From positions 1 to 46,027 of the forward strand of contig JAKLKC010000053.1 in the NCBI GenBank assembly GCA_023150875.1: DNA of 46,027 nt, given 5' to 3'. The number at the start of each line of letters is the position of its first letter. Positions within the stretch are counted from its first letter, which is position 1. The DNA is from Myxococcota bacterium. GTDB taxonomy: Bacteria; Myxococcota_A; UBA796; UBA9615; JAKLKC01. The notes beneath the pieces were generated by a model. The model was not told the origin of the DNA. It was given only the letters and a program-made list of their open reading frames with translations, and made no database searches. The translations under genes were made by a program, and so were the position numbers. Of this stretch, positions 33,377-42,764 are shown one piece after another.

Positions 33377-34429
33377 GTGAGCCTGCCCCGCCCGCGCTTC
33401 GTCGCGCTGGCCGGCCTGGCGCTCGCCGCCGCCGCCCTGGCCCTGGGGGCCGTGGAGATCGGGCTGCGCGTGGCCGGGTTCGACCTGCTCCGGGGCATCG
33501 AGCCCCGGGGCGACGACCCCGTGCTGGTGTACCGGAACGAGCCCGGCGAGCGCTGGTCCCCGGAGATCGGCTACGAGGTCCGCTTCAACCGCTTCGGGTT
33601 CCGGGAGCGGGAGTTCGCGGAACTGCCGGCCCCGGGGGTCTTCCGCGTCGCCGCGGTGGGCGACTCCTTCACCTTCGGGCTCGGCCTGCCCGCGGAGGAG
33701 GGCTGGACCCGGGGCCTGGAGGGGAGGCTGGGGGCTGCGGGGGGCGGGACGTACGAGGTGCTGAACTTCGGAGTGCCGGGCTACAACGCCTGCCAGGAGG
33801 ACCGCCTGGTGGAGCGGGCGGTGCTGGGCTTCCGGCCCCACCTCGTCCTGGCGCAGACGTTCTTCAACGACGGCGACCGGGTGCGCTGGAACCCGCCCAT
33901 CGCCGGCCACTGCCTGCCGGACGCCGGCCTGGGCGACCGCGTAGTGGAGGGGTTCGAGCACGGCCCCCGGATCGGGCTCGCGGTGGTGCGGGGGCTCCGG
34001 GCGCTGCGGGACCGCCCCCGCCCCGGGGCCTCCCCCGACCAGCCCTCGGGGCCGATGGCCTACCTCTTCCGCCCCGAGGGGATGCACTGGAGGGGGTACG
34101 CCGCCTCCATGGGGCGCCTGGTGGCCCGCTCCCGCGCCGCCGGGGCGGCGGTGGGGGTGGTCCTGTTCCCCGCCCCCGGAGCCCCCGATCCCCACGGGGG
34201 CACCCCCTGGCTCTGCGACGCCGTCGCGTCCCTGTGCGCAGGACTCGAGGTCCCGTTCCTGGACCTGCACGGGGCCCTGGACCCCCGGCACGATGCCCGT
34301 TACCGGCTGTCGGAGGGCGACTTCCACCTGAACGCAGAGGGCAACGCCCGGGCCGCGGCGGCCATCGCCGGCTTCCTGGTGGAGGAGGGGCTGGCGCCTC
34401 CGGGGCGAGCGTCGAGAGAACGCCAATGA
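33377..34429 (+). CDS. membrane-anchored SGNH/GDSL hydrolase 1
   Basis: 350 residues from GTG 33377. One N-terminal hydrophobic segment (about 8-28) would anchor it facing the periplasm. Block I is GDSFTFG with Ser97; PGYN and a downstream Asn (FFNDGDR) are oxyanion residues; the final Asp-His is DFHLNAEGN (D315/H317). The SGNH fold cuts or transfers acyl groups; family members close to AlgJ/AlgX act on exopolysaccharides. It begins 8 bp after the radical SAM gene and ends 2 bp from the convergent SGNH gene. Confidence 0.82.
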   Translation: MSLPRPRFVALAGLALAAAALALGAVEIGLRVAGFDLLRGIEPRGDDPVLVYRNEPGERWSPEIGYEVRFNRFGFREREFAELPAPGVFRVAAVGDSFTFGLGLPAEEGWTRGLEGRLGAAGGGTYEVLNFGVPGYNACQEDRLVERAVLGFRPHLVLAQTFFNDGDRVRWNPPIAGHCLPDAGLGDRVVEGFEHGPRIGLAVVRGLRALRDRPRPGASPDQPSGPMAYLFRPEGMHWRGYAASMGRLVARSRAAGAAVGVVLFPAPGAPDPHGGTPWLCDAVASLCAGLEVPFLDLHGALDPRHDARYRLSEGDFHLNAEGNARAAAAIAGFLVEEGLAPPGRASRERQ

Positions 34430-34431
34430 GA

Positions 34432-35445
34432 TCAAGGAGATGCGGTGGCCGGCGCGGGCCACGGGCCGCGGCGTTCCAGCTCGTCGGCGATGGCGCGGGC
34501 GAAGCGGGCGTGGAGGGGGGCGGCGGGGTGCGCGGAGTCCAGGAAGTCCCGCTGCGGGTCGTAGCCCGAGGCCGCGATCTCCCGCTCCAGGTCCACCAGG
34601 GGGAGGCCCCGGGACACGGCCAGGTCCCGCAGGAGGCAGGGGTGGGGGACGGCGCCCCACCGGTACAGGGGGTGGAGGACCACCACCGGCGCCGGGATCG
34701 CCGCGGCGGCGCGGAGCAGGCGGTCCCACGCCTCGCGCCGGTCGGCGAGGGGGACCCGGACCAGGGAGTCGGGGGAGCGCCCCCGGAGGAGCAGGCGCCC
34801 GAGGGAGGTGCGCCAGGCGAGCACCCGGAGCAGGCGCTCCCCCGGCGGCGACGGGGGCAGGGGGAGCCCGTGGAGCAGGAGGTCCATCTCGCGGTCGGTG
34901 TAGGGCATCCAGCGCCGGATCTCGTCGCCGTTGCGGACCGCCGTGGGCATCCCGTCGTTGGCCTCGAAGTACACCAGCAGGAGGGAGGGGCGGAGGGCCG
35001 CGAGGCGCTCCTCGACGAAGCGCATCCCCTGCCACACCGTCCAGGCCCGGACCCCGGCGTTCAGGACCTCCACGTCCCACTCGGGCCTCTCCCGGTCCAG
35101 GATCGCCTCCAGTACCGCGGGGTAGGCCTCCTCGGCGCGCACGCCGTGGCCGAAGGTGGTGGACTCCCCGATGGCCACCACCCTCCGGACGCCGGGGCCG
35201 GGGAGGGCGGGGACCTCGGGGCCCCGGGTGCCGAGGGTGTTGACCTCCACGTCCACGCCCGGCCAGGCGTCCCGGGCCCGGATGCCGGGGGCGGGGCGCC
35301 AGAACAGGTCGGCGTCCCGGACGTGGCCCGCGTCCCAGTAGGCGTCCCCGAGGACGATCACCTTGGGGTCCACCACCCATGTCCCCCACAGGGCGGCCGC
35401 CCCTTCCAGGAGGACGAGGGCGAGGGTCCCCGCCAGCGCCGACAT
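34432..35445 (-). CDS. membrane-anchored SGNH/GDSL hydrolase 2
   Basis: 337 residues from ATG 35445, with GGGAGA 6 nt upstream; an alternative GTG at 35493 overlaps the preceding stop as GTGA. An N-terminal hydrophobic segment (about 3-22) is followed by the extracytoplasmic domain: GESTTFGHG (Ser nucleophile, Asp replaced by Glu in the usual GDS), NAGV, EANDG, and a C-terminal DSAHP (Asp-His pair). The likely function is ester hydrolysis or O-acyl transfer at the cell surface; the substrate is unknown. It lies downstream of the GT39-like gene and may be translated with it. Confidence 0.8.
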   Translation of the reverse strand: MSALAGTLALVLLEGAAALWGTWVVDPKVIVLGDAYWDAGHVRDADLFWRPAPGIRARDAWPGVDVEVNTLGTRGPEVPALPGPGVRRVVAIGESTTFGHGVRAEEAYPAVLEAILDRERPEWDVEVLNAGVRAWTVWQGMRFVEERLAALRPSLLLVYFEANDGMPTAVRNGDEIRRWMPYTDREMDLLLHGLPLPPSPPGERLLRVLAWRTSLGRLLLRGRSPDSLVRVPLADRREAWDRLLRAAAAIPAPVVVLHPLYRWGAVPHPCLLRDLAVSRGLPLVDLEREIAASGYDPQRDFLDSAHPAAPLHARFARAIADELERRGPWPAPATASP

Positions 35446-35489
35446 GAGCAGTCTCCCCGGGAGGCCGCGGCCGGGGCCCGGGGGGCCGG

Positions 35490-37136
35490 TCACGGGGCGG
35501 GCCCGGGGGCCGGGGTGGGCTCGACGGCGTAGAGCCGATAACCGCCGTCCCTGCCGAGGCAGCGCAGGGTCACGGGGCCCCGGACCTCCGTGCCGCAGGT
35601 GTGGGGGGGCAGATCGAGGAGCCGGGGCAGGTGCCCGCCGTCCGCCGCCAGCGCCAGGGACGGGCCGGCGGCGAGGCCGGCGACCAGGCGCGCGACGCCC
35701 TCGGGATCCCCCTCGTCCCGCACCACCGGGGCATGGACCTCGGGGATCCCCGAGGCCCAGATCAGGTGGGGAGCGGCCCACTCGTGGGGGTCGATGGCCG
35801 CCCGGGTCGGCGGCACGCCGGGGGGGCGGGCCGCCTCCCGGGAACGCCACTCCCGCCCCAGGCGGCGGGCCGCCGCGTCCAGCCCGGCGGGGACGTCGGC
35901 CCTCCAGCCCGACTCCAGGCACCGGGCGGCCCGGACCTCGCCGGCGACGGGGGCGAGGACGAGGAGGGCCACGGCGGCCCAGGTCCCCCTCCGGGCCACG
36001 AGCGCGCCCGCCGCCACGCCTACGGCCACGCCGGCCGCCACGCCGAGCAGGGCCAGGGGGAGCTGGGCGTATCGCTGCTGGGGACCCGTCAGGCGCAGCG
36101 CCGCCGTGGCGAGCAGGAAGAGGGAGGGCCCCGCGAACGCCAGCGGGAGGGCCCGGGCGCCGGGGGCCAGTGCGGCCAGGCCGAGACCCACCAGGCCCAG
36201 GGGGACCAGCCAGGTTCCCGAGAAGTCCAGGGCGACCCGGGGGTAGTACGCGAGGTTGGCGGCCCACTCCGCCGCGAGCTGGGGCACGGCCTCGGCGGCG
36301 TTGTTGGAGAGGACCGTGGCGGGGGAGGTGCCCACCCACGCCAGGGCGGGGGCCAGCGCCACGGCGGCGGCGATCCCCCGGAGGATCCGCCCCGCGGGTG
36401 CGCACGCGGCCACCACCCCGGCCAGGGGCCAGGTGTCGTACCGCATGAGGGCCGCCGCCCCCAGGGCGGGCACGGCCAGGACCCAGCCCGGGGCGCGGGC
36501 CGGGCGGCCGGACGCGCCACCCCCCGCGCCGGTCAGGGCGGCGATCCCGGCGAGGGCCAGCAGGACGGTGAGGGGCTCGGGATAGGCGACGCTCCCGTAC
36601 ACGATCCCCAAGGGCTCGACCGCGACCAGGGCGGCGGCGGCGGTTCCGGCGATCCACCCTCCCGCTCGGGCGGCGGCGGCGCTCCCGGACCGCGCCAGGA
36701 CGGCTCCCGCGGCCCTCCGCCCCAGGACGAAGGTCGGCCAGGCGCACAGGGCCCCCGCCACCACCCCGGGGAGGCGCGCGGCCAGCTCCCGATCGGGGAT
36801 GATTCGGGAGCATCCCGCCAGGATCAAGGGATGGAGGGGGAGCCAGACGGCGGTGTGCAGGAAGGACCAGCCGTGGTCCACGAAGCCCTCCCCCAGCAGG
36901 GCACGGGCGGCGGGATCGCCCCCGAGGTAGGCGCTGGTGGCGAGCATCCGGGAGAGCCGGACCGCGAGGGCGGCGGCCACGGCCGCGACCACCACGGCGG
37001 CGGCGAGGGCCGCGGAAGCCCGGGGGGAGGGCCCGGTCCCCGGCCCCGGGGGCGAGGCGCTGCCCGACGCCCCGCCGGGGAGCGGCGGGGACGGGGATCC
37101 AGGCTGCGGGGAGGGCGGGGGCTCCATCGCCGTCAT
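35490..37136 (-). CDS. GT39/PMT-like multi-pass membrane glycosyltransferase
   Basis: 548 residues from ATG 37136, with AAGGA upstream. After a Pro/Gly-rich cytoplasmic N-terminus (about 45 residues) there are about ten hydrophobic segments. The first loop holds YLGGDPAARALL, where ArnT/PMT-type GT-C enzymes keep an acidic residue, and WLPLHPLILAG. The last ~110 residues form a soluble C-terminal domain. Such enzymes transfer sugar from a polyprenyl carrier in the periplasm. No donor or acceptor can be assigned. It is divergent from SGNH hydrolase 3. Confidence 0.72.
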   Translation of the reverse strand: MTAMEPPPSPQPGSPSPPLPGGASGSASPPGPGTGPSPRASAALAAAVVVAAVAAALAVRLSRMLATSAYLGGDPAARALLGEGFVDHGWSFLHTAVWLPLHPLILAGCSRIIPDRELAARLPGVVAGALCAWPTFVLGRRAAGAVLARSGSAAAARAGGWIAGTAAAALVAVEPLGIVYGSVAYPEPLTVLLALAGIAALTGAGGGASGRPARAPGWVLAVPALGAAALMRYDTWPLAGVVAACAPAGRILRGIAAAVALAPALAWVGTSPATVLSNNAAEAVPQLAAEWAANLAYYPRVALDFSGTWLVPLGLVGLGLAALAPGARALPLAFAGPSLFLLATAALRLTGPQQRYAQLPLALLGVAAGVAVGVAAGALVARRGTWAAVALLVLAPVAGEVRAARCLESGWRADVPAGLDAAARRLGREWRSREAARPPGVPPTRAAIDPHEWAAPHLIWASGIPEVHAPVVRDEGDPEGVARLVAGLAAGPSLALAADGGHLPRLLDLPPHTCGTEVRGPVTLRCLGRDGGYRLYAVEPTPAPGPAP

Positions 37137-37195
37137 CGCACGTCCTTGCGTGTCCGGGACGGCACGGGGTTCGGGGATCCCCTCCCGCCCCGGAG

Positions 37196-37201
37196 TATAC
37201 T
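37196..37201 (+). promoter_or_regulatory. leaderless-type -10 box (TATACT)
   Basis: TATACT followed by 8 nt (GCCCGCCC) and the ATG at 37210. No Shine-Dalgarno sequence fits in between, which implies a leaderless transcript. No good -35 is present. Confidence 0.55.
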
Positions 37202-37209
37202 GCCCGCCC

Positions 37210-38286
37210 ATGCCGTCCCGCTCCCGTTCTCGCCGCCGGGGGGCCGGCGCCGCTGCCCGGCTGGCCCTGCTCCTCGCGGGCACGGCGGCGGGCCTGCTGG
37301 TCGCCGAGGTCGCCTACCGGGCCTACCGGGCGCGGCACCCGAGCCCCATCTCCACGTTCGTGTCCTTCGACCGGCGCTCCGACGAGTTCCGGCTCTACGA
37401 GCTGGTGGACGGACCCCAGAAGCTGGACCTGCGGCCGGGGATCGACCTGGGCTTCCTCAGGACCAACGCCCTGGGGATGCGGGACCGGGAGTACAGCCCC
37501 GCCAAGCCCGCGGGGACGTACCGGATCCTGGCCCTGGGGGACTCGGTGACCTTCGGGGTGCAGGTGCCCGAGGCGGACGCCTGGACCGAGCAGCTCGAGC
37601 GCGGCCTCGCCTCCCGGCGCCGGTCGGGCCCCCCGGTGGAGGTGCTGAACATGGGGGTCCCGGGCTACAACACCGAGCAGTCCCTCCTGCGTTTCCTGAA
37701 GCGGGGCAAGGGGTTGGGCGCCGACCTGGTGCTGCTGGAGTGGTCGGCCAACGACCTGGACATGAGCCCCATCGTCATGACCACCCCGGGGCGGGTGGTC
37801 TACATGTACTGGGGCGACGGGACCGATCCCCCGACCCCCTACCGGGTCCTCCCGGGGGTCAACGCCCGTCTCCTCGCCGCGTCGGCGCTGTACCGCGACG
37901 CCTCCCTCGCCGCCTTCGTCTGGCTCGACCGGCGCATGGGGACCGAGGGCCAGGCCCAGGACGTGCGGGCCCGGAACCTCGCCGCCCTGGTGACGCTGCG
38001 GGACGCGGTGGCCGAGGAGGGGGGACGCCTGGTGGTGGCACTGTTCCCGGACGTCACCGACCTCCAGCGGCCGGTCGACGCCGCCGACCGCGAGGACGCC
38101 ATCCGCCACTGCCAGGAAGCAGGGATCCCCGTCGTGGACCTGGTGCCCGCCTTTCGGGGGTTGGATCCCGCCGAAGTGCGCCTCGCTCCGGGGGACCCGG
38201 TCCACCTGAGCCCTTCGGGGTATCGCCTCGCTGCCGAGGCCATCGCGGCGGCGCTGGACGCCCACGGCTACCTGCCGCCACCCTGA
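37210..38286 (+). CDS. membrane-anchored SGNH/GDSL hydrolase 3
   Basis: 358 residues. Arg-rich N-terminus, then one hydrophobic segment (about 15-35) predicted to be a membrane anchor. Catalytic blocks: GDSVTFGVQ (Ser), MGVPGYNTEQ (Gly block), EWSANDLDM (Asn block) and GDPVHLSPSGY (Asp-x-x-His). All four SGNH positions are intact, so it should be active. Starts from a leaderless-type promoter, and is divergent from the GT39-like gene and 45 bp upstream of the radical SAM-SPASM-TPR gene. Confidence 0.83.
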   Translation: MPSRSRSRRRGAGAAARLALLLAGTAAGLLVAEVAYRAYRARHPSPISTFVSFDRRSDEFRLYELVDGPQKLDLRPGIDLGFLRTNALGMRDREYSPAKPAGTYRILALGDSVTFGVQVPEADAWTEQLERGLASRRRSGPPVEVLNMGVPGYNTEQSLLRFLKRGKGLGADLVLLEWSANDLDMSPIVMTTPGRVVYMYWGDGTDPPTPYRVLPGVNARLLAASALYRDASLAAFVWLDRRMGTEGQAQDVRARNLAALVTLRDAVAEEGGRLVVALFPDVTDLQRPVDAADREDAIRHCQEAGIPVVDLVPAFRGLDPAEVRLAPGDPVHLSPSGYRLAAEAIAAALDAHGYLPPP

Positions 38287-38331
38287 TCCGGAGGAGGCTC
38301 GCTTGGGCGCGACGCGACACGGAGGGCGAGG

Positions 38332-41300
38332 GTGTACCGGCACCTGCTGAGGTGGCGTGACGGCGAACGCCCGGGGCCCCTGCGGCTCCACGTGGTGCTC
38401 ACCGAGAGGTGCAACCTCCGGTGCCACTCCTGCTTCATGGGGCTGACCCCGGCGCGGAACCGGGAGCGGGAGGTGCCCGACGCGCTCCTGATGCGCCTCG
38501 CCGACGACGCCGTGCGCCTCGGTGTGAGGGAGCTCTACCTCGTGGGCGGGGAGATCTTCCTGAGGAGGGACGTGGCGCTGGCGATGATGGAGCGGATCAA
38601 GGCGGCGGGGCTGTTCGGCGACCTCACCACCAACGGGACGCTCATCGACGACGCCGCCGCCCGCAGGATCGTGGAGATGGGCTGGGACCGGCTGCAGGTC
38701 TCGCTGGACGGTCCCGACGCCGAGGTCAACGACGGGATCCGGCCCCCCCGGGGCAGCTTCGACCGCGTGATGGCCTCCCTGGAGCGGATCCGGAGCTGGA
38801 GGGCGCGCCTGGGGCGGGACCGCCCATCCGTCACCGTCTCCACCGTGGTCTCCAACCGCAACCACCACCTGCTGGCGGACATGCTGCGGCTCGCCGCGGA
38901 GGTCGGCGCCTCGGACGTGTCCTTCCAGTCCCTCAAGGACCGGATGAGCGCGGAGGCTCCGTCGATGATGCTGGACGAAGCCCAGAGGCGCGAGGTGCGG
39001 CTCGCCCTCCCGGCGGCCCTGGAGCGGGCGGAGGAGCTGCGCCTGGACACCAACCTCGGCAACTTCCTGGAGTCCCCCATCGTCGAGAACATCGGGCGGC
39101 TGGACCGGGTGATGCGGGAGGACATCCACGACGTGGAGGACCCCTTCTTCCGCGCCCACTGCTTCGTGCCCTGGTACTACGTGGTGGTCCACTACGACGG
39201 CCGGGTCTCCCCCTGCTGGGAGTGGACCGGCGACGACATGGGCAACGTCAAGGACACGCCCCTGGAGGAGATCTGGCACGGCCCCCTCTTCGAGCGGTTC
39301 CGGCGGGAGTTCCAGGCGCGCCAGGTCTCGGACCACTGCGCCCAGTGCTGCCTCGGCTACCTGAACCACACCCGCTGGCTCCGGGAGATGGGGCTCCTGG
39401 CGTCGGGGAACCACCGGGAGGCGCTGAAGGTGGCGGAGCGACTCTTGGCCTCCACCCCCCTCCACCACCAGTCGGTGGAGGTGAAGGCCCGCTGCCTGTA
39501 CCACCTGGGCCGGCGGGAGGAGGCCCGAGCCTACCTGCGCCACGTCGTGGAGGAGTTCCCCCCCGACGCCCTGGCCCAGCTCGCCCACCTGCTGGACGTG
39601 CCCGGGGAGTTCGAGGACTTCGCGGCGCTGGGGTGGATGGTGGACCGTCTGCTGGAGCGGGTGGGGCCATCCCGGATCGCCGAGAGGGGAGGGAGGGTGC
39701 TGGTCCCCGCGGCTTACGGACTGGCGCGGATCGGGCGGCACGCCGACGCGCTGGCGATGTGCGAGCGGCTGGACGCGTTGGGGATCGAAGGGGGCCGACA
39801 GGGGTGGCAGGCGCGCCTCCAGGCCCTCTACGGCCTGGGCCGGCGCGGGGACGCGAGGGAGGCGCTGGAGCGGCTCGCCGCCCGGGCGCGGAGCGGGGCG
39901 GCGGCGGAGCTGGCGGAAGCGCTGTACGTACCCTTCGCCCAGGGAGATCCCGAGGGCTGCCTGGTGGCGGCGGAGGCGTTCGTCGCGGCGGATCCCGACT
40001 GCGCCCCCGCGCTGGCCCTCGGGGCGGCGTCCCGGGTGCTGCTGGGGGACCTCGCCCGGGGGCCGCGGGAACTCGAGGCGGCGGCGGCGCTGGACCCCGG
40101 GGACGCCTGGGTGCGTGAGCTTCGCCTCCGGACCCTGTACCGTGCGGGGCGGCGGGGGGAGGCGGCGGAACGGATCGCCGAGGCGATGCGGGAAGCTCCG
40201 GCGTCGGAGTGGGGGCCGCTGGTGCGGGTGGCGGCGGAGTTCCAGGGGGGAGACGCGGTGGAGGCGGCGCTGGACGGGGTGGCCGCGGAGGCGGCGGTCG
40301 CGGGGAGGGCGGGGGCGGCGTGGGCGGCGCTGGGGGAAGCGCTGGCGGGGGCAGCGCGGGTGCCGGAGCCGCCTCGGGGTGAGCCCTGGGAGGTCCTGCC
40401 CGGGGCGGTGCGGGCGGTGGCGGCGGCCCGGGCGTTCCCGTCACCCGCGGCGAGGTCCTGGGCTGCGGAGGCGGCGGACGAGGACCGGCACCTGCTCCTG
40501 GCGCTCCTGGCGGCGCGGATCGACCGGGCCTACGCCGCGGGGGATCGGCCGGGAGCCCGGGAGCTGCTCCGGGCGGCCCTGGAGGGGGCGCGGGCCTCGG
40601 ACCGGGGCCGGCTGCGGGACCTTGTGTACGTCGCCCATCGTCGCCGGGACCCCCGGGAGGCCATAGCCGCCGCGGACCGGCTGGGGACTTCGCTGCCGGG
40701 GGACCCCTGGGTCGCCTGGCTGAGGGCGGCGGCGTGCGGGAAGGTCGGGAGGCGCGCGGAGGCCCTCCGGGGGTGCCGGGCGGCGCTGAGGACGCTGGAG
40801 GTGATCCCCGAGGACTTCGCCGACGCGGTGCACGACACCCTGGCGAGCCTGGCCTGGAGCGGGGGGGACGCGGCGGCGGCGGCGGCCTGGGCGCGCCGGG
40901 CCCTGGAGGCGGGCCGGGACCGGCCGGGGACCCGGAGGACCCTCGCCCGGGCGGAGCAGGCCCTGGCGGCGGGGGCGGATCCCGCTCCCCGGGACCCGCT
41001 GCTGTGGGTGGCGCTGGGCCGGGAGCACTTCGCGGGGGGGCGCGCCGCGGCGGGGGTGGCGGCGGCCCGGGAGGCGGTGATCGCCGCCCGGGGAGACGCG
41101 GACCTGACCCCCGAGCTGGCGGCGCTGGCCCGGGATGCCCTGGACGCAGGGGAGCCGGAGGTGGCGCTGGAGGTCTCTGGCGCGGCCCTGGAGCGGGAGC
41201 CCGGGATCCCCCTGGCCCTGGCGGTGCGGGGGGCGGCGCTGGCGGACCTGGGACGCGGGAAGGAGGCGAAGGCGGCCTGCCGGGCGGCGCTGCGGTCCAC

Positions 41301-41490
41301 CCGCCAGCACCACGGGTCCCCGGAGGACATCGCCTGCGATGCCCTGGGCCGCGTCGCCCTGGCGGAGGGGGCCGAGGGAGCCGCGGCGGCCTGGTTCGAG
41401 AGGGCCCTGGCCATCGACCCCCGGCGGGAGGGGGCGCGCCGGGCCCTGGAGGGGATCCGCTCCCGGGTGGTGGCGGGCCCCGGATCGTGA
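38332..41490 (+). CDS. radical SAM-SPASM protein with long C-terminal TPR array
   Basis: 1052 residues from GTG 38332, preceded by GGAGGGCGAGG. Radical SAM cluster cysteines are C27, C31 and C34 (TERCNLRCHSC); DGPDAEVND and VSTVVSNRN are barrel elements. A SPASM-type auxiliary cluster region follows (SPCWEWTGDD and SDHCAQCCLGYL at about 290-345). Residues about 350-1040 are Ala/Arg/Glu-rich helical pairs typical of tetratricopeptide repeats. SPASM enzymes usually modify ribosomal peptides or install cofactors; no precursor peptide gene is apparent nearby. The TPR array would hold the substrate or a protein partner. The identification of the enzyme domain is firm, its substrate open. Confidence 0.88.
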   Translation: MYRHLLRWRDGERPGPLRLHVVLTERCNLRCHSCFMGLTPARNREREVPDALLMRLADDAVRLGVRELYLVGGEIFLRRDVALAMMERIKAAGLFGDLTTNGTLIDDAAARRIVEMGWDRLQVSLDGPDAEVNDGIRPPRGSFDRVMASLERIRSWRARLGRDRPSVTVSTVVSNRNHHLLADMLRLAAEVGASDVSFQSLKDRMSAEAPSMMLDEAQRREVRLALPAALERAEELRLDTNLGNFLESPIVENIGRLDRVMREDIHDVEDPFFRAHCFVPWYYVVVHYDGRVSPCWEWTGDDMGNVKDTPLEEIWHGPLFERFRREFQARQVSDHCAQCCLGYLNHTRWLREMGLLASGNHREALKVAERLLASTPLHHQSVEVKARCLYHLGRREEARAYLRHVVEEFPPDALAQLAHLLDVPGEFEDFAALGWMVDRLLERVGPSRIAERGGRVLVPAAYGLARIGRHADALAMCERLDALGIEGGRQGWQARLQALYGLGRRGDAREALERLAARARSGAAAELAEALYVPFAQGDPEGCLVAAEAFVAADPDCAPALALGAASRVLLGDLARGPRELEAAAALDPGDAWVRELRLRTLYRAGRRGEAAERIAEAMREAPASEWGPLVRVAAEFQGGDAVEAALDGVAAEAAVAGRAGAAWAALGEALAGAARVPEPPRGEPWEVLPGAVRAVAAARAFPSPAARSWAAEAADEDRHLLLALLAARIDRAYAAGDRPGARELLRAALEGARASDRGRLRDLVYVAHRRRDPREAIAAADRLGTSLPGDPWVAWLRAAACGKVGRRAEALRGCRAALRTLEVIPEDFADAVHDTLASLAWSGGDAAAAAAWARRALEAGRDRPGTRRTLARAEQALAAGADPAPRDPLLWVALGREHFAGGRAAAGVAAAREAVIAARGDADLTPELAALARDALDAGEPEVALEVSGAALEREPGIPLALAVRGAALADLGRGKEAKAACRAALRSTRQHHGSPEDIACDALGRVALAEGAEGAAAAWFERALAIDPRREGARRALEGIRSRVVAGPGS

Positions 41491-41502
41491 TTCGTGGCCC
41501 AT

Positions 41503-41651
41503 CCGTTTACCGGCCGAAGCCCCAGGCATCCCCGCCCTTCCCTTTGCGTTCTCTGTGGGTCCCGGACGGGCCGCTCCGTGCCTCTGTGGGCGAGCCAAGG
41601 ACGGCGAGCCGTCTACGTCGGCTGGCCGTCGTCACGAACCGCCCTGGGTGG
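41503..41651. repeat. dispersed intergenic repeat, copy B
   Basis: About 149 bp, the inverted partner of 25098-25246. It lies between the ends of the radical SAM-SPASM-TPR gene and SGNH hydrolase 4, again between convergent genes. Strongly matching blocks include GTTCTCTGTGGG, GTGCCTCTGTGGGCGAGCC and AAGGACGGCGAG; differences are scattered substitutions. Confidence 0.85.
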
Positions 41652-41681
41652 CATCAAGATAGGCATAGCTTGATTCCACGG

Positions 41682-42764
41682 TCAGCGGGGCCAGCGAGCG
41701 GTGCAGGCAGCCCGGACCGCGTCCCTCGGAGGGGCGCAGCCGTCGGCGGCCTCGGGAGGACCCGCGGCCCCCGAGCCCGGGCAGGCGAGGCGCGCCGCCA
41801 GCTCGGCGGCGGCCAGGCAGTGGGCGAAACCGCTCGGATGCCACGGATCCGTGGCGATCTTCAGGTCCGTCCCCCCGAGGCCCTCGAACGCGGCGGCGAG
41901 GTCCAGGAAGTCCGCTCCCTCGGCGGCGGCGAGCCCCTCGAGGGCCTCACCGGAGGCCGCGTCCGGAGGGGGCGCGCCCCGTCTCCAGTCCTGCACCGGC
42001 GTCGGGTAGAAGGCGACGAGGGGCTCCGCTCCGGCGGCGCGCACGACGTCGATCAGGCGCCGGAGCGCGGCCCGGAAGCAGCGGCCCGCCGGGGTGGGGG
42101 ACTGGAAGTTCGCCGAGCAGCGGCGGGGCCCCATGCACCCCGGGTCGACGAGGACCGCCCGGACCGGCCGCCACACGTAGAGGTGGCGGAAGATGGCCCA
42201 TTCCACGGCCTCGCCTGGTCCCACGTCCAGCCCGCAGCGCCGGACGGGATCGGGGTTCCACGGCATGACCTCGGCGTCGTTGCCGGTGACCACCAGCACC
42301 GCCTCCCGGGCCCCCAGAACCGGTAGCCAGCGCGCGGCGATCCACTCCTGCTGGAGGGTGTTGCTCCCCGACTCCCCGAGGTTGACCACCGGCCCGCCCC
42401 CCAGCGCCGCGGCGAGCTGGACGGGCAGGGTGGCGTGGTCGGGGACGCCGATCCCGAAGGTGAAGGAGTCCCCGAGGACGGCCACCGCAGGGGCCCCCGG
42501 GGGGCCCTCCCCCCAGTCCGCGCCCCTGAAGCCGTGCCGGTTCAGGGTGTAGTGGACAGCGCGGACCGGGTCGAAGGCACCCCCGCGGGTGGTGAAGTTC
42601 TCCACCCGGCCGTCCTCACCCATGCGGACCTCCCCCGGTCGGGCCTCTCCGTACCCCGCCACCCGGAGCCCCCCCTCGAAGATGCCCAGGGCGAGGAGCG
42701 CGGAGGCGAGGGCGAGCGTCGCTCCGAGCCTCACCCTCCGGCCACCACCCGCCGGGGCGCTCAC
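41682..42764 (-). CDS. membrane-anchored SGNH/GDSL hydrolase 4
   Basis: 360 residues from GTG 42764, overlapping the stop of SGNH hydrolase 5 by 3 bases (GTGA). N-terminal hydrophobic segment at about 11-31. Catalytic blocks: LGDSFTFGIG, NLGESGSNT, VVTGNDAEV and TDPWHPSGF (Asp-x-x-His). Several extra cysteines (PGCMGPRRC, GRC) suggest disulfides in the periplasm. It is the last gene of a four-gene minus-strand operon. Confidence 0.82.
   Translation of the reverse strand: MSAPAGGGRRVRLGATLALASALLALGIFEGGLRVAGYGEARPGEVRMGEDGRVENFTTRGGAFDPVRAVHYTLNRHGFRGADWGEGPPGAPAVAVLGDSFTFGIGVPDHATLPVQLAAALGGGPVVNLGESGSNTLQQEWIAARWLPVLGAREAVLVVTGNDAEVMPWNPDPVRRCGLDVGPGEAVEWAIFRHLYVWRPVRAVLVDPGCMGPRRCSANFQSPTPAGRCFRAALRRLIDVVRAAGAEPLVAFYPTPVQDWRRGAPPPDAASGEALEGLAAAEGADFLDLAAAFEGLGGTDLKIATDPWHPSGFAHCLAAAELAARLACPGSGAAGPPEAADGCAPPRDAVRAACTARWPR

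Noticed and set aside
34432-39741. 1769-residue minus-strand frame spanning several genes
   Set aside because: Only its C-terminal part (34432-35445) is a real SGNH hydrolase; the rest is antisense to the GT39-like, SGNH and radical SAM genes or in the wrong frame.
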